Positions 8,653 through 17,786 are shown, counted from the stretch's first letter. The stretch is DNA of 64,000 bases from CAZRGV01 sp964599655 (GCA_964599655.1 CAZRGV010000011.1:8537-72536), one strand, 5' to 3'. Notes: generated by a model not told the origin, from the sequence alone. Translations and numbers: made by a program.

Positions 8653-9093
8653 ATGACCAACGCCGACTCCCCTGCCCCGCCCGAGCTACCGCTGTTGCAA
8701 ATCCCGGCCGAGATTCACGACGCCATGGTGGACCATTGCCTTCGCGAGGCACCGCTGGAATGCTGCGGCCTGCTGGGAGGGGTGGCGCCCCTCGTTTCGT
8801 CGATCCACCCGTTGCGCAACGCCCTGGCAAGCACGACGCGCTACGAGGCTGACTCCCGCGACCTGATCGAGGCCGTCGTCACACTTCGCCAGCGCAAGGC
8901 GGCCATCCTGGCCATTTACCACTCGCATCCGCAGTGGGCCGCGATTCCAAGCCGAACCGATCTGGAGACCAACTATTACGGCGATGTTCCCCGGATCATC
9001 GTCTCCTTGCTCGGCCCGACGCCCGAGGTCCGCATCTGGCGGCTCGACCCGAACTCCTTCGTCGAGCTGCCCTGGCAGATCGTGCCGGGCTGA
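8653..9093 (+). CDS. JAB1/MPN (JAMM) family metallopeptidase
   Basis: 146 residues from the ATG at 8653; an in-frame TTG at 8617 overlaps the previous stop and would add 12 residues. It shows the full JAMM zinc site: 'LECCGLLGG' with the catalytic Glu near residue 36, and 'HSHPQWAAIPSRTD' near residue 90, which fits H-x-H-x7-S-x2-D. Stand-alone bacterial JAMM peptidases of this type remove C-terminal tails from ubiquitin-like sulfur carriers (ThiS/MoaD type) or hydrolyse small amide bonds. No sulfur carrier gene is next to it, so the substrate is open. Confidence 0.85.
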   Translation: MTNADSPAPPELPLLQIPAEIHDAMVDHCLREAPLECCGLLGGVAPLVSSIHPLRNALASTTRYEADSRDLIEAVVTLRQRKAAILAIYHSHPQWAAIPSRTDLETNYYGDVPRIIVSLLGPTPEVRIWRLDPNSFVELPWQIVPG

Positions 9094-9218
9094 CGTTGAA
9101 CCAAACGCAATCGCCGACTAAACTGCGACATCCCGTTATTTGTGAACGAATTGGCCACCGGAGCGACCGTACCGTCCGTGGCGGTTGACGTCGCGTCCGG
9201 CCGTCGAGAACCCCGCAC

Positions 9219-9671
9219 ATGCAACGCACCCTGATTATCTTCAAGCCCGACTGTGTCCAGCGCCGGCTGGTTGGCCAGATCCTCCAGCGATTCGAGGCGA
9301 GGGGGCTTCGTATCGAGGCCCTCAAGCTACTGAAGGTCAGCCGATCGTTGGCCGAGCAACACTACTCCGAGCACATGGATCGGCCTTTCTTCGAAGGGTT
9401 GATCGAGTTCATCACGGGCGGTCCCGTGGTCGTGGGCGTGCTCGCCGGTGACGAGGCGATCTCGATCGTTCGCCGGATGCTGGGTAAGACCAACGCGGTC
9501 GAGGCCGATCCCGGCACGATTCGTGGCGACTTCGCCATGAGTAAGCAAAATAACCTTGTCCACGGCAGCGACAGCCCCGAATCGGCCGCGCGCGAGATCG
9601 CCCTCTGGTTCAAGCCGGAGGAACTTGTCGACTACCGCCTCGCCGGTGATGAGTGGGTCAGCGGCGTCTGA
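9219..9671 (+). CDS. ndk: nucleoside diphosphate kinase
   Basis: 150 residues. It starts MQRTLIIFKPDCVQR, has 'ARGLRIEALKLLKV', 'HYSEHMDRPFF', 'GPVVVGVLAGDEAI', and the active-site motif 'NLVHGSDSPESA' with the phospho-accepting His at residue 115. The enzyme equilibrates NTP and dNTP pools by a ping-pong mechanism in the cytoplasm. All positions expected for catalysis are present (K9, R86, T92, R102, N112, H115 by family alignment). Confidence 0.96.
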   Translation: MQRTLIIFKPDCVQRRLVGQILQRFEARGLRIEALKLLKVSRSLAEQHYSEHMDRPFFEGLIEFITGGPVVVGVLAGDEAISIVRRMLGKTNAVEADPGTIRGDFAMSKQNNLVHGSDSPESAAREIALWFKPEELVDYRLAGDEWVSGV

Positions 9672-9779
9672 CCCGATCGCATGCGGGCATGAGCCCCGTC
9701 GGCATTTTGGATACGATGAGTTCCGACCGAGACATTTCCGGCCGCCGGGGCTTCGCCCGCCTTCCAGAGTTGTTTTCCC

Positions 9780-10103
9780 ATGACTGAGTCATCCGCGAAA
9801 GGCAAGCCGAACCCGTTCTACGTGCTGCTGATGGTCGTCAGCACGGTCTTCGTGATCACGTCGCTGGCGTACCTGGTCGGCCCGACCATTGAGCAGCAAA
9901 CGCGGGAAGACGCCCAGGCTGCTGCTGGCATGCCCCATTCTCAGCCACTGGTCGTCTGGCTCGACCATCATGGGCCGACCGCGCTGGCCTTCGAGTTCGG
10001 AGCGATGCTCGTTCTCGGCGTCATGGCGATGGCAACCGAACACTGGTACTCGCCAGGAAAGCCCTCCCGCGCGCCACGGAAGAACGCGGAAACGTCGAAC
10101 TGA
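9780..10103 (+). CDS. small membrane protein of unknown function
   Basis: 107 residues. Two hydrophobic segments are visible, 'VLLMVVSTVFVITSLAYLVG' (about 16-35) and 'TALAFEFGAMLVLGVMAM' (about 69-86), separated by a polar loop of ~30 residues containing 'EQQTREDAQAA'. No known family was recognised. It lies 40 bases before ligA in the same direction and may share its transcript. Confidence 0.65.
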   Translation: MTESSAKGKPNPFYVLLMVVSTVFVITSLAYLVGPTIEQQTREDAQAAAGMPHSQPLVVWLDHHGPTALAFEFGAMLVLGVMAMATEHWYSPGKPSRAPRKNAETSN

Positions 10104-10143
10104 TCGAATCGAGGGCCGGAGCCAACCAGGAGGGAGGGCGACG

Positions 10144-12174
10144 ATGGCGTCGAAAGAGGTCGAGCGCGAAATCGCGAGGCTTCGAGCCGAGATCGATCGT
10201 CACAATCGGCTGTACTACGTCGAGGCCGCTCCCGAGATCAGCGACAAGGAGTTTGATCTGCTCCTCAAGCGGCTCGAAGCCCTCGAGGCCAAGCATCCCG
10301 AGCTGATCACGCCCGATAGTCCCACGCAGCGTGTTGGTGGCCAGCCGCTGGAGTTCTTCCGGACGGTCGATCACGTTGTGCCGATGCTCTCGATCGACAA
10401 CACTTACAGTTTCGATGAGATTCGCGAGTGGGATATCCGGGTCCACAAGGGGCTCACGGCCGGCGAGAAGGTCCGTTACGTCGTCGAACTGAAGGTCGAC
10501 GGTGTCGCCGTTTCGCTCCGCTATCAGGGCGGCAAGTTCGTCCTCGGGGCCACGCGCGGCGACGGTTATCACGGCGACGACATCACGGCCAACCTGCGCA
10601 CGGTCCGAAACCTACCGCTTTCGCTGGCCGACGATCCGCCCGCCATGCTCGAGGTTCGAGGCGAAGTCTACATGACCAATTCCGAGCTGATCCGGCTGAA
10701 CGACCTGCGAAAGGCCGAAGGTCAGCCTCCCTTCGCCAATCCCCGCAACGCGACCGCCGGATCGCTCAAGCTGCTGGACCCGAAGTTGTGCGCCCAGCGC
10801 CGGCTGCTGTTCGTCGCGCATGGTCTCGGCGAGGAGAAAGGACTATCCACCTCCAAGTACTCGGAAATTCTGGAACTGCTCAAGACGTGGGGCATTCCGG
10901 TCACGCCGCACACGGCGGTGTACGACTCGATCGAGGAGGTCATCGAACATGCCAGGCAATGGGCCGACAAGCGAAACACCCTTGATTTTCAGACCGATGG
11001 ACTGGTCATTAAGGTTGACGACCTGAAACAGCGGGAACGACTCGGAGCTCGGAGTAAGAGCCCTCGATGGGTGATCGCCTACAAGTACGAGGCCGAACAG
11101 GCGGTCACCCGCATTGAGGGGATCACGGTGCAGGTCGGCAAGACGGGCAAACTGACGCCTGTCGCCGAGCTGACGCCCGTCCAACTGGCCGGCACCACAG
11201 TCAAGCGGGCCAGCCTGCACAACGCCGACGAGATCGCCCGAAAGGATGTTCGGATCGGCGACACCGTGGTCATCCAGAAGGCCGGCGAAATCATTCCCCA
11301 AGTCGTTCGCGTCGAGCCCGACGCCCGGACCGGCAAGGAAGTGCCGTATCAGTTCCCAAAACACTGCCCGAGCTGCGGCGCGCCCGCGGAGCGCATCGAT
11401 GGCGAGGTCGACTTCCGCTGCACGAACACTCCCTCCGGTTGCCCCGCCCAGCTCAAGGAGTGGATCCGCTACTACGCCAGCCGCAACGCGATGGATATCG
11501 AGGACCTCGGCACCAAACTGATCGATCAGCTCGTCGATCAAGGGCTGGTCAAAAGTCTGGCGGACCTCTACCGGCTTGACCTGGAAACGCTCGCCAACCT
11601 CGAACGGATGGGTGAGAAGTCGGCCCGCAATATTCTGAAATCACTCGAGGCGAGCAAAACCCGGCCGCTCAACCGTTTCGTGACGGGCCTGGCGATCCGG
11701 CATGTCGGGACCCGCGTCGCCGAGATCCTCACGGAGCGATTCAACACGCTCGATGCCCTCCGGCACGCCTCGCTCGAGGAACTCGAATCGGTGCCCGGAC
11801 TCGGACCCGTGGTCGCCGGAAGCGTTTATGACTTCTTCCGGAACCCCGCGCATCAACGCCAGATCGACGACCTGCTTTCGGTCGGTGTGAAACCCAGGCC
11901 GATCGAAGTGGGCCAGGCAGAACGCGCGGGCCTCCCTCTGGCCGGAAAAACGTTCGTCATTACCGGAACCTTGCCCAATCGGACCCGGCCTGAGGCTGAG
12001 GCTCTGATCAAGAAGGCGGGAGGCAAGGTGACCGGCTCCGTCAGTAAGTCGACGACGTACCTGCTCGCTGGCGAAGAGGCCGGCAGCAAGCTCGATAAGG
12101 CCCGTCAGCTCAAGATTCCGATCATCAGTGAGGCACAGCTCGAAAGGCTGGCCGCTGGGGAATCGCTCGACTGA
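10144..12174 (+). CDS. ligA: NAD-dependent DNA ligase
   Basis: 676 residues, the standard LigA length. Domains in order: the Ia domain with 'YYVEAAPEISDKEFD', the adenylation domain with the active-site Lys117 in 'ELKVDGVAVSLRY' (KVDG instead of the usual KLDG), the OB fold, a four-Cys zinc finger 'CPSCGAPAE...CTNTPSGC', the helix-hairpin-helix region ('GLGPVVAGS'), and a C-terminal BRCT domain 'LAGKTFVITGTLPN'. It seals nicks in replication and repair using NAD+. The ATG at 10144 follows GGAGGGAGGGCGACG, and upstream in-frame codons overlap the preceding gene, so they are not used. Confidence 0.96.
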   Translation: MASKEVEREIARLRAEIDRHNRLYYVEAAPEISDKEFDLLLKRLEALEAKHPELITPDSPTQRVGGQPLEFFRTVDHVVPMLSIDNTYSFDEIREWDIRVHKGLTAGEKVRYVVELKVDGVAVSLRYQGGKFVLGATRGDGYHGDDITANLRTVRNLPLSLADDPPAMLEVRGEVYMTNSELIRLNDLRKAEGQPPFANPRNATAGSLKLLDPKLCAQRRLLFVAHGLGEEKGLSTSKYSEILELLKTWGIPVTPHTAVYDSIEEVIEHARQWADKRNTLDFQTDGLVIKVDDLKQRERLGARSKSPRWVIAYKYEAEQAVTRIEGITVQVGKTGKLTPVAELTPVQLAGTTVKRASLHNADEIARKDVRIGDTVVIQKAGEIIPQVVRVEPDARTGKEVPYQFPKHCPSCGAPAERIDGEVDFRCTNTPSGCPAQLKEWIRYYASRNAMDIEDLGTKLIDQLVDQGLVKSLADLYRLDLETLANLERMGEKSARNILKSLEASKTRPLNRFVTGLAIRHVGTRVAEILTERFNTLDALRHASLEELESVPGLGPVVAGSVYDFFRNPAHQRQIDDLLSVGVKPRPIEVGQAERAGLPLAGKTFVITGTLPNRTRPEAEALIKKAGGKVTGSVSKSTTYLLAGEEAGSKLDKARQLKIPIISEAQLERLAAGESLD

Positions 12175-12274
12175 ACTGGAAGCAGCCCACCTTGCCACGT
12201 CGTTCGGTCGACAGGCCGCTGCGTACCTCACGAATCAAGGATCCCCTGTTCCGAGAGGGGCCTCCACTGATAGA

Positions 12275-12865
12275 ATGCGGAAGACGATCGATCCCACCTC
12301 GCACGACGGCCCGGAGGCTCGTTTGGACTCGCGCTCCACGACACAACGTTCGATCCCGTTGAAGAATCCGCTGCTCGCCGCCTTCCTCGCCTGGCTGGTT
12401 CCCGGCCTGGGCCACATCTACCAGGGACGTCGGGCCAAGGGCATCCTGTACATGGTCTGCATCCTGGGTCTGTTCTTCACCGGGCTGGTCCTCGGCGAGG
12501 GGAAGATTGTCTTCTGGCGCTGGACGCACCCGACGCAGGATTCGGAGAACTTCCGGTTCAGCTACGTTTGCCAATTTTTCGTCGGCCTGGCCGCCTTGCC
12601 CGCTTTAATCCAGGCAACGCTGGCCAAATATGGCTTGGGGCCGATCCTTTGGGGCTATCTGGCCGAACCGCCCATCAACCAGCTCAATGGCCTTCACAGC
12701 CGCCTTGGCAAGCTCCTTGAGGTTGGTTGGGTCTACACGGTGATCGCCGGACTTCTTAACATCCTCGCGATCTACGACGCGTTCGAGGGCCCCGCGCACG
12801 CGGATGAGGAGGAGCCCGAACCGGCCGGCTCGCTCGACGGACTCAAGTCGGAGGTCCGGGCATGA
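12275..12865 (+). CDS. DUF6677-like multi-spanning membrane protein
   Basis: 196 residues from the ATG at 12275. 'NPLLAAFLAWLVPGLGHIYQ' with 'GRRAKGILYMVCILGLFF' resembles the TM2-like start of the planctomycete DUF6677 proteins: Pro-Gly-x-Gly-His followed by Gln-Gly-Arg. About four hydrophobic segments follow. The C-terminus is acidic (DEEEPEPAG). The next gene begins within its last codon (ATGA overlap at 12862), so the two are translationally coupled. Function is unknown. An alternative start is the TTG at 12323 region just before the first membrane segment. Confidence 0.7.
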   Translation: MRKTIDPTSHDGPEARLDSRSTTQRSIPLKNPLLAAFLAWLVPGLGHIYQGRRAKGILYMVCILGLFFTGLVLGEGKIVFWRWTHPTQDSENFRFSYVCQFFVGLAALPALIQATLAKYGLGPILWGYLAEPPINQLNGLHSRLGKLLEVGWVYTVIAGLLNILAIYDAFEGPAHADEEEPEPAGSLDGLKSEVRA

Positions 12866-13053
12866 ACCTCAATTCCGTAAACATCTACTGGTTCGTGGTT
12901 CCCCTGGCCATCGCCATCAGCCTGGTCTACGCGGCCTCTCGCCACGAGTCGTGGAAACGCATCTGGATGCACGCCGCGAAGCTTTGCGCGTTCATCCTGC
13001 TCGTCCTGCTCGTGACGACCCTCGCCCTGCTGGCCATCAACACGCAGGTGTAG
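12862..13053 (+). CDS. small membrane protein coupled to the DUF6677-like gene
   Basis: 63 residues with two membrane helices, 'IYWFVVPLAIAISLVYAAS' and 'LCAFILLVLLVTTLALLAIN', and a short positively charged link (RHESWKR). The start ATG overlaps the stop of the preceding gene by 4 bases, which points to a joint product, perhaps a two-subunit membrane complex. No family was recognised. Confidence 0.7.
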   Translation: MNLNSVNIYWFVVPLAIAISLVYAASRHESWKRIWMHAAKLCAFILLVLLVTTLALLAINTQV

Positions 13054-13093
13054 GAAAACCCCGATCGCCGATTCTCAGCGAAGCGGCTTCGGT

Positions 13094-15115
13094 TCAAACC
13101 ACCGCCTCGAATTCGAGCGATTCGAGGAGTTCGTCGAGATGTTTCTGACACTGGTCGCGCTGGGTGTTTTGTTCCTCCAGTTCGCGATCGATCTCGGCGA
13201 GCCGGTTTTCCTGGGCGTCAAGGCCGCGCACGAACCGCTCGCGAAGCCCCTTCTCGGACGCGCGATCCCCGAGTGATTGCAGATTCTCACGGATGCGCGC
13301 TTGATCCTCAAAGATCTTGTTCCGCTCGACCTGAAGGCGCGCGCGACGCGATTCGTGCTGGTTCGCCTTCTTCCGGAGATCGAGTGCCTGTTTGAGGGCC
13401 TTCTCGATCCTGGCGTCGAAGTAGCGTTTCTGGAAGTAGATTCCGATCCATTTCTCGTTGAGGTCGGCGAGCGTGTGAACCGTCGTCCGAGGGGTGCGCT
13501 CATGCACGAGAAAGGTGGTGAGCTGCCTGGCCGGGAGTGGGAAGCGGAACCGCCAGTGATTCTCGGTGATCTCGACCGGCTCTGGCGTGTCGAACAAATC
13601 CCAGTCGTCATCGAAATGCGGGTGTTCCAGGTAGACGACCTGCTCGCTGTCCGACTTGTTGTGGAATGTGTAGGTCGTTTGCCGGGTCCTGGCGTAATGG
13701 AACGTCATCGATCCTCGGCGAATCACGACCCTGGTGACGTCTTCCTCGTGGGAGTCGATCGAGTCGGTCACGCGGACGCTCAGCTCGACGGCGTAGGGAA
13801 CGAGCCGCTGGTCGTCCGGCTTGACGGTCTCCAGCATCGCCTCGCCGACGTAGTCGCCCCCCTCAAGGACGGTCACCGGTCCGCCTTCGAGCGTCAGACC
13901 GGTCGTGTTCTCGAACTCGACGCACCGCATCGGATTCTCGGCGCGGTTCGCCTTGTTGTAGAGCAGGACGGGACGCCCTTTGAATTCGCGGAGAACGATC
14001 GGCACCAGAGCCGACTGGTTGCGTCGAATCGTTACCTTGTGCTCGATGTCGTAAGCGAACAGGTCGCCGAGCTTTCGCTCGCGAACCTGGGCCGGCGCAG
14101 AGCTGACGGCCGATCGACCGAACCCACCCATGGGTTGCTCACGGACACGTTCCAGTTTTCTCATGAAATCCGAAGGTGCCGTTGCGAGGGTCTCGTCCAG
14201 GTAGTCCGCTCCGAAATTGGGAGCCGCGGGCATGGACGGCATGCCTTCCTCCACGATGGGAGGCAGGACGCCTGTGGTCTCCTGGACCTGAACCTCGGGC
14301 CGCCTGATGAATCGTGGCGTGTAGAGGTCGTGGACGAACGAGACGGGCAAGCCGGCGACGAGCGAGAGTTCGACGTCGTTCCAGTCTTCCTCCTGGGTGT
14401 TGTCGACCACGGCCCAGCCCTGGATGGTCGGTGGGCGGCCTTCCTCACCGAGGATCAGGCGGTAGGTGGCCTTCCAGACCGGCGCCTCGACCGTATAGGC
14501 CAGGCGAACGGTCCGTTTCCCCTCGCCCCTCGCGAGAATCGTGAAGCCTCGGGCGTCTTTCTTCTTGGCCGAGAGCTGGGTGCGAAGGTAGAAGTCCAAG
14601 TCGCGACGCACGCCGTCGTCGAGGATGCGCACCGCCCCGAGATCGAGCAGATCGAACGTTTGAACTCGTCCGCTGTCGTCGAGAAGCGAGAGTAGCAATG
14701 ACTCGACCACACCCTGCCCTCGAACGCGATCGGCAACCGTGCCTTCGTCGGATGTCGGGCGTTTGATCCGGTCGAGGCCGATCAGGAGGCCCTCGACGAG
14801 CTCGCCGCCGACAGGCTGCGCCGTGATGCGTGTCCCCTTCAATTGAGGCAAGAGCCCGGCCAAGCTGTCGCGATCGGGAATGCTGAGGGCGACCTCGGCG
14901 AGCAGTTGCTCGAGGGGTTTGGTCGAGTCGTACGAGACGTTCGCGATGTGCCCGCCATCCAGGTCGAGAACGATCAAGGACTTGAGAACATCGCTGACTT
15001 CGGCCTGGCGGAAGCTCAAGGTCAGCGAGGAGTCTCCTTCGATCTGGCCTTCGCGCTCGAAGTAGCCGACGCCGTGCTTGTAAAGGACGATCCGGGTGAT
15101 GGGCGGTGCGGGCAT
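13094..15115 (-). CDS. DUF4139-type protein without signal peptide
   Basis: 673 residues from the ATG at 15115 (a TTG at 15142 is possible). The N-terminal half (ITRIVLYKHGVGYFEREG) and central region 'RLAYTVEAPVWKATYRL', 'GWAVVDNTQEEDWNDVELSL', 'SFVHDLYTPRFIRRPE' match the beta-rich DUF4139 family (mucoidy-inhibitor-like proteins). The last ~150 residues are a long charged coiled coil (ARIEKALKQALDLRKKANQ ... EIDRELEEQNTQRDQ). Many relatives are secreted, but no signal peptide is visible here, so it is probably cytoplasmic. Function is unknown. It converges with the gene pair at 12.3-13.05 kb. Confidence 0.75.
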   Translation of the reverse strand: MPAPPITRIVLYKHGVGYFEREGQIEGDSSLTLSFRQAEVSDVLKSLIVLDLDGGHIANVSYDSTKPLEQLLAEVALSIPDRDSLAGLLPQLKGTRITAQPVGGELVEGLLIGLDRIKRPTSDEGTVADRVRGQGVVESLLLSLLDDSGRVQTFDLLDLGAVRILDDGVRRDLDFYLRTQLSAKKKDARGFTILARGEGKRTVRLAYTVEAPVWKATYRLILGEEGRPPTIQGWAVVDNTQEEDWNDVELSLVAGLPVSFVHDLYTPRFIRRPEVQVQETTGVLPPIVEEGMPSMPAAPNFGADYLDETLATAPSDFMRKLERVREQPMGGFGRSAVSSAPAQVRERKLGDLFAYDIEHKVTIRRNQSALVPIVLREFKGRPVLLYNKANRAENPMRCVEFENTTGLTLEGGPVTVLEGGDYVGEAMLETVKPDDQRLVPYAVELSVRVTDSIDSHEEDVTRVVIRRGSMTFHYARTRQTTYTFHNKSDSEQVVYLEHPHFDDDWDLFDTPEPVEITENHWRFRFPLPARQLTTFLVHERTPRTTVHTLADLNEKWIGIYFQKRYFDARIEKALKQALDLRKKANQHESRRARLQVERNKIFEDQARIRENLQSLGDRASEKGLRERFVRGLDAQENRLAEIDRELEEQNTQRDQCQKHLDELLESLEFEAVV

Positions 15116-15169
15116 GATTCGTTGAGTTTCTCGCGGGGACAACGGATCGCCAGCCCGCCGAACTTCGGC

Positions 15170-15424
15170 CTAAAGCTCGGCGGACTCCGGGAACGGCTGC
15201 TTCGCGGTTAGGTCGGGAGCTTTTTGTGCGTCGGGATGCATGCCCTGGCGGATCATCGCCATCCGCTCGCGGTGGCGGTGGATCGAGCTCAGAAGGCCGT
15301 TCAGACCACCCATGACGATCGCCACGATGGCCACCCAGGCAAACCAGGGCATGCTCGACAGGAACGGATTCGCGGGACTCACGTCGACAGCGACCTGTCC
15401 GAACAACAAGGGCCAGGTCAACAT
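15170..15424 (-). CDS. small single-span membrane protein
   Basis: 84 residues. One clear membrane segment 'FAWVAIVAIVMGGLNGLL' (about 28-45), followed by a basic stretch 'SSIHRHRERMAMIRQGMHPD' that resembles the cytoplasmic tail of many small planctomycete proteins. It is 54 bases upstream of the DUF4139 gene on the same strand. The ATG at 15424 has GGAGGTTCCCCG before it, a good ribosome binding site. Function is unknown. Confidence 0.65.
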   Translation of the reverse strand: MLTWPLLFGQVAVDVSPANPFLSSMPWFAWVAIVAIVMGGLNGLLSSIHRHRERMAMIRQGMHPDAQKAPDLTAKQPFPESAEL

Positions 15425-15538
15425 CGGGGAACCTCCGTGGAACCGGGTTCGCTCGCGGGTTTCGAAAACGTTCGAGAAGAGCCTGAAACACCGCTAGGTA
15501 TTCTGGCGAAGCCGCGGATTATTCAAAAAGTTCTCCGA

Positions 15539-16336
15539 TCAGGGATTCGGTCGTGAGGCGGCTCGACGGGCCGGGACTTCGTGAGCCACCCAGTCGATTC
15601 CTTGCTCGACAAGCTTGAGCAAGTTGGCGTTGCGCAAGGGATCGTCTTTCCCCGGTCCAAAGCTCCGGTGACCAAGCGTGATGTGGAAAACCTTGCCTTG
15701 ACCATAGTTGTAGGTCCAGGCGACCGGCCAGGTGACGCCTTTGTAATCAATGGTGGCCAGCGGCTTGACGTCTTCTTTCATCTGCATGTTCGAGTAGAGT
15801 TCATCGCGAAGCTCGAAGTCATCGAGCCCCTTCGTGATCGGGTGCGACGTATCGGCGATCTTGACAATATAGGTTCCCATGATCGCCTTGCCGTCGGGTT
15901 GGCCCACGTGCGAGTAGATCCCGCCGAGCATCTCCTTCATCTCGGGGACCCAGTCGGGCGGGGCGTTGTCGGCGCCGTGGATCGAAACGTAGCCGTGGCC
16001 CGACTTCACGTAGTTGAGGAGAGCCTTCTGCTGGGCCTGCGTGAGCTTGAATTCGGGGTCGCGGCGGTCGGCGTTGACGATGACGAATGCGTACTTGTTC
16101 ATCGCCGGGGTTTCCAGGATCGCGGCATCCTCGGCAAAGGTCACGCGATAACGGCCCGTGTCTTCCAGAACGTTCGCAAGGTACAATGCCTGGTCGCGGT
16201 ATCCATGATGCTCGCGCTGGCCGCCGGTCAGGAATAAAACGGGCACACCGCTGGGGTTTTTCTTCTGGGCGAGTGCCGGGTTCGCGGTCAGAATAGCAAG
16301 GGCCAGACAGGCCCCAAAAGCGCGTCGGGTTATCAC
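15539..16336 (-). CDS. secreted ThuA-domain protein
   Basis: 265 residues if it starts at the GTG at 16336, which is preferred because it begins a clean signal peptide (ITRRAFGACLALAILTANPALA, cleaved before QKK); the open frame continues upstream to 16489 without a signal-like start. The rest is a ThuA (class I glutamine amidotransferase-like) fold: 'PVLFLTGGQREHHGYR', 'YAFVIVNADRRDPEF', 'GHGYVSIHGADNAPPDW', 'WTYNYGQGKVFHITLGHR'. ThuA proteins are involved in sugar metabolism, such as the 3-keto-glycoside pathways, and are abundant in planctomycetes. The substrate is unknown; location is periplasmic. Confidence 0.82.
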   Translation of the reverse strand: MITRRAFGACLALAILTANPALAQKKNPSGVPVLFLTGGQREHHGYRDQALYLANVLEDTGRYRVTFAEDAAILETPAMNKYAFVIVNADRRDPEFKLTQAQQKALLNYVKSGHGYVSIHGADNAPPDWVPEMKEMLGGIYSHVGQPDGKAIMGTYIVKIADTSHPITKGLDDFELRDELYSNMQMKEDVKPLATIDYKGVTWPVAWTYNYGQGKVFHITLGHRSFGPGKDDPLRNANLLKLVEQGIDWVAHEVPARRAASRPNP

Positions 16337-16480
16337 GGGATAAACTCCGGGAGAGCCGTCGAGATCGACCGTCACGTTGATCGGGAACCGCGGCATCGTA
16401 AACCACCGCAAACGGCTCGGCAAGCAACAGGATTCCCACCCTCGCGGTAAGATCAACTTCCCCATTGAGGATCCAGTCTC

Positions 16481-17041
16481 ATGATCCATGGTCGCCCTGT
16501 CGTGCCATTCGTTCTTGCTACGGTTCTGGGTCTGGCGATCGTCTTCCCGGCCATCGCGGAGGAAGAACCGACACGAACCATCCAGTCCGAGGGCTTGAGC
16601 TTTCAGGTTCCCTCCTCCTGGAAGTCGTTGCCACCTCGTTCCAGCATGAGAAAAGCCCAGCTCGAGGTTGGACCCGCCAAGGGAGACTCGGAACCGGCCG
16701 AGCTAGCCCTGTTTGTCTTTCCCGGTGGCGCCGGAACCGCCAAGGCGAACGTCGATCGCTGGCAACAGCAATTCAAGACGGCGGACGGCAAAACGCCTCC
16801 CGTCGAGAGCAAGGCCGTCAAGGGCCAGAACGTCGAGGTCACGCGGGTCGAGGTTGCCGGCACCTACAGCGATCCGTTCGCAAGTGCTGGTCCTAGGCCC
16901 CACTTCCGTTTGCTCGGCGCGATCGTGGTGACCGATGGTGCGTCGTACTTCTTCAAGATGGTCGGCCCCGACAAAACCGTCCTGGAGGCCGAACCGGGTT
17001 TCGACACCCTGATCGCCTCGATCAAACTGCAAGGAAAATGA
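16481..17041 (+). CDS. secreted protein of unknown function
   Basis: 186 residues. Signal peptide 'VVPFVLATVLGLAIVFPAIA' cleaved before EEE. The mature part has 'LSFQVPSSWKSLPPRSSMR', 'ELALFVFPGGAGTAKANVD' and 'SYFFKMVGPDKTVLEAEPGF', a pattern of small beta-sheet secreted proteins of planctomycetes that start with a 'VPxSWK' motif. No enzyme residues were recognised. It is divergent from the ThuA gene, so the region 16337-16480 holds both promoters. Confidence 0.7.
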   Translation: MIHGRPVVPFVLATVLGLAIVFPAIAEEEPTRTIQSEGLSFQVPSSWKSLPPRSSMRKAQLEVGPAKGDSEPAELALFVFPGGAGTAKANVDRWQQQFKTADGKTPPVESKAVKGQNVEVTRVEVAGTYSDPFASAGPRPHFRLLGAIVVTDGASYFFKMVGPDKTVLEAEPGFDTLIASIKLQGK

Positions 17042-17133
17042 ACGACGAGGGCCGGCGGCGTTTGTGAGGCTCGGCCTGATGGACCGCGCGCCTGCCGGCG
17101 GCGAGAGCTTTCGATCCGACCATTCCGAGTCGG

Positions 17134-17150
17134 CGCGCGGTTTCCGCGCG
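17134..17150 (+). terminator. GC-rich hairpin between two genes
   Basis: CGCGCGG (17134-17140), TTT, CCGCGCG (17144-17150) form a perfect 7-bp stem with a 3-base loop, about 93 bases after the secreted protein gene and 70 before the zinc-ribbon gene. No T-run follows, so the terminator role is tentative. Confidence 0.4.
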
Positions 17151-17219
17151 GAGGGTTGCGCGTTAAGCTCAAAGGAAGAGAATCTCGGCGTGAGAACGGA
17201 GAAGCGGGGAAGGACGTTG

Positions 17220-17786
17220 ATGCCGTACTTCACCATCGCCTGTGCCCGGTGCACTCGAGGAAACCATCCCTCGAACCGGTTTTGCGAGGGATGCGGCCTC
17301 CCCCTGGGTGCCGTCGCTCCCGATGCCGACGCCGGAAACGATGCCCTGGAGCCCTACGAAGCTCCGGAGCCCGCCGAACCGGACATCGAGCCACTCGTTC
17401 GCGAAATGGTCGCTCGCTCAGGGTTCGAGGCCACTCCCGCCGGACATGGTTGGTGCGTCGTCGTGCCCTTGCATCTCGATCGCAAGCAGGCCGTGTATAT
17501 CGGGCATTCCGGTACGGATGCCGAGGGACGAGCCATCCTGGCCTTGGTTTCCGTCTGCGGACCGGCGAATGCCCGAGACACCCGCATCCTGATGAAATTG
17601 AACGCTCGAACCGTCGAAGGGCATTTTGCCATCAAGGTACTTCGCGGTGAGGAATACTTCGTCGTCATTCACAACGTCGCCGCCGAGACCGTCCCCGATC
17701 TCGACCCTGGACGGCTCATCCAGCGGATCGCCGAGGTGGCCGACAGCCTCGAAGACCGCCTCTCTCGCGGCCGGGACCTCTACTGA
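17220..17786 (+). CDS. zinc-ribbon protein with YbjN-like C-terminal domain
   Basis: 188 residues. The start 'MPYFTIACARCTRGNHPSNR' with 'FCEGCGLPLG' gives a C-x2-C...C-x2-C zinc ribbon in the first 30 residues, then an acidic linker (DADAGNDALEPYEAPEPAE). The remaining ~130 residues ('PLVREMVARSGFEATPAGH', 'WCVVVPLHLDRKQAVYIG', 'ILMKLNARTVEGHFAI') have the mixed alpha/beta look of the YbjN/type III chaperone fold; this is inference from pattern only. The ATG at 17220 follows GGGGAAGGACGTTG. It is probably in a transcription unit with the next gene, 51 bases on. Confidence 0.65.
   Translation: MPYFTIACARCTRGNHPSNRFCEGCGLPLGAVAPDADAGNDALEPYEAPEPAEPDIEPLVREMVARSGFEATPAGHGWCVVVPLHLDRKQAVYIGHSGTDAEGRAILALVSVCGPANARDTRILMKLNARTVEGHFAIKVLRGEEYFVVIHNVAAETVPDLDPGRLIQRIAEVADSLEDRLSRGRDLY

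Noticed and set aside
13277..14695. Long plus-strand open frame of 472 codons opposite the DUF4139 gene
   Set aside because: It is the antisense shadow of a clear protein-coding gene in GC-rich DNA; its translation has no known motifs.
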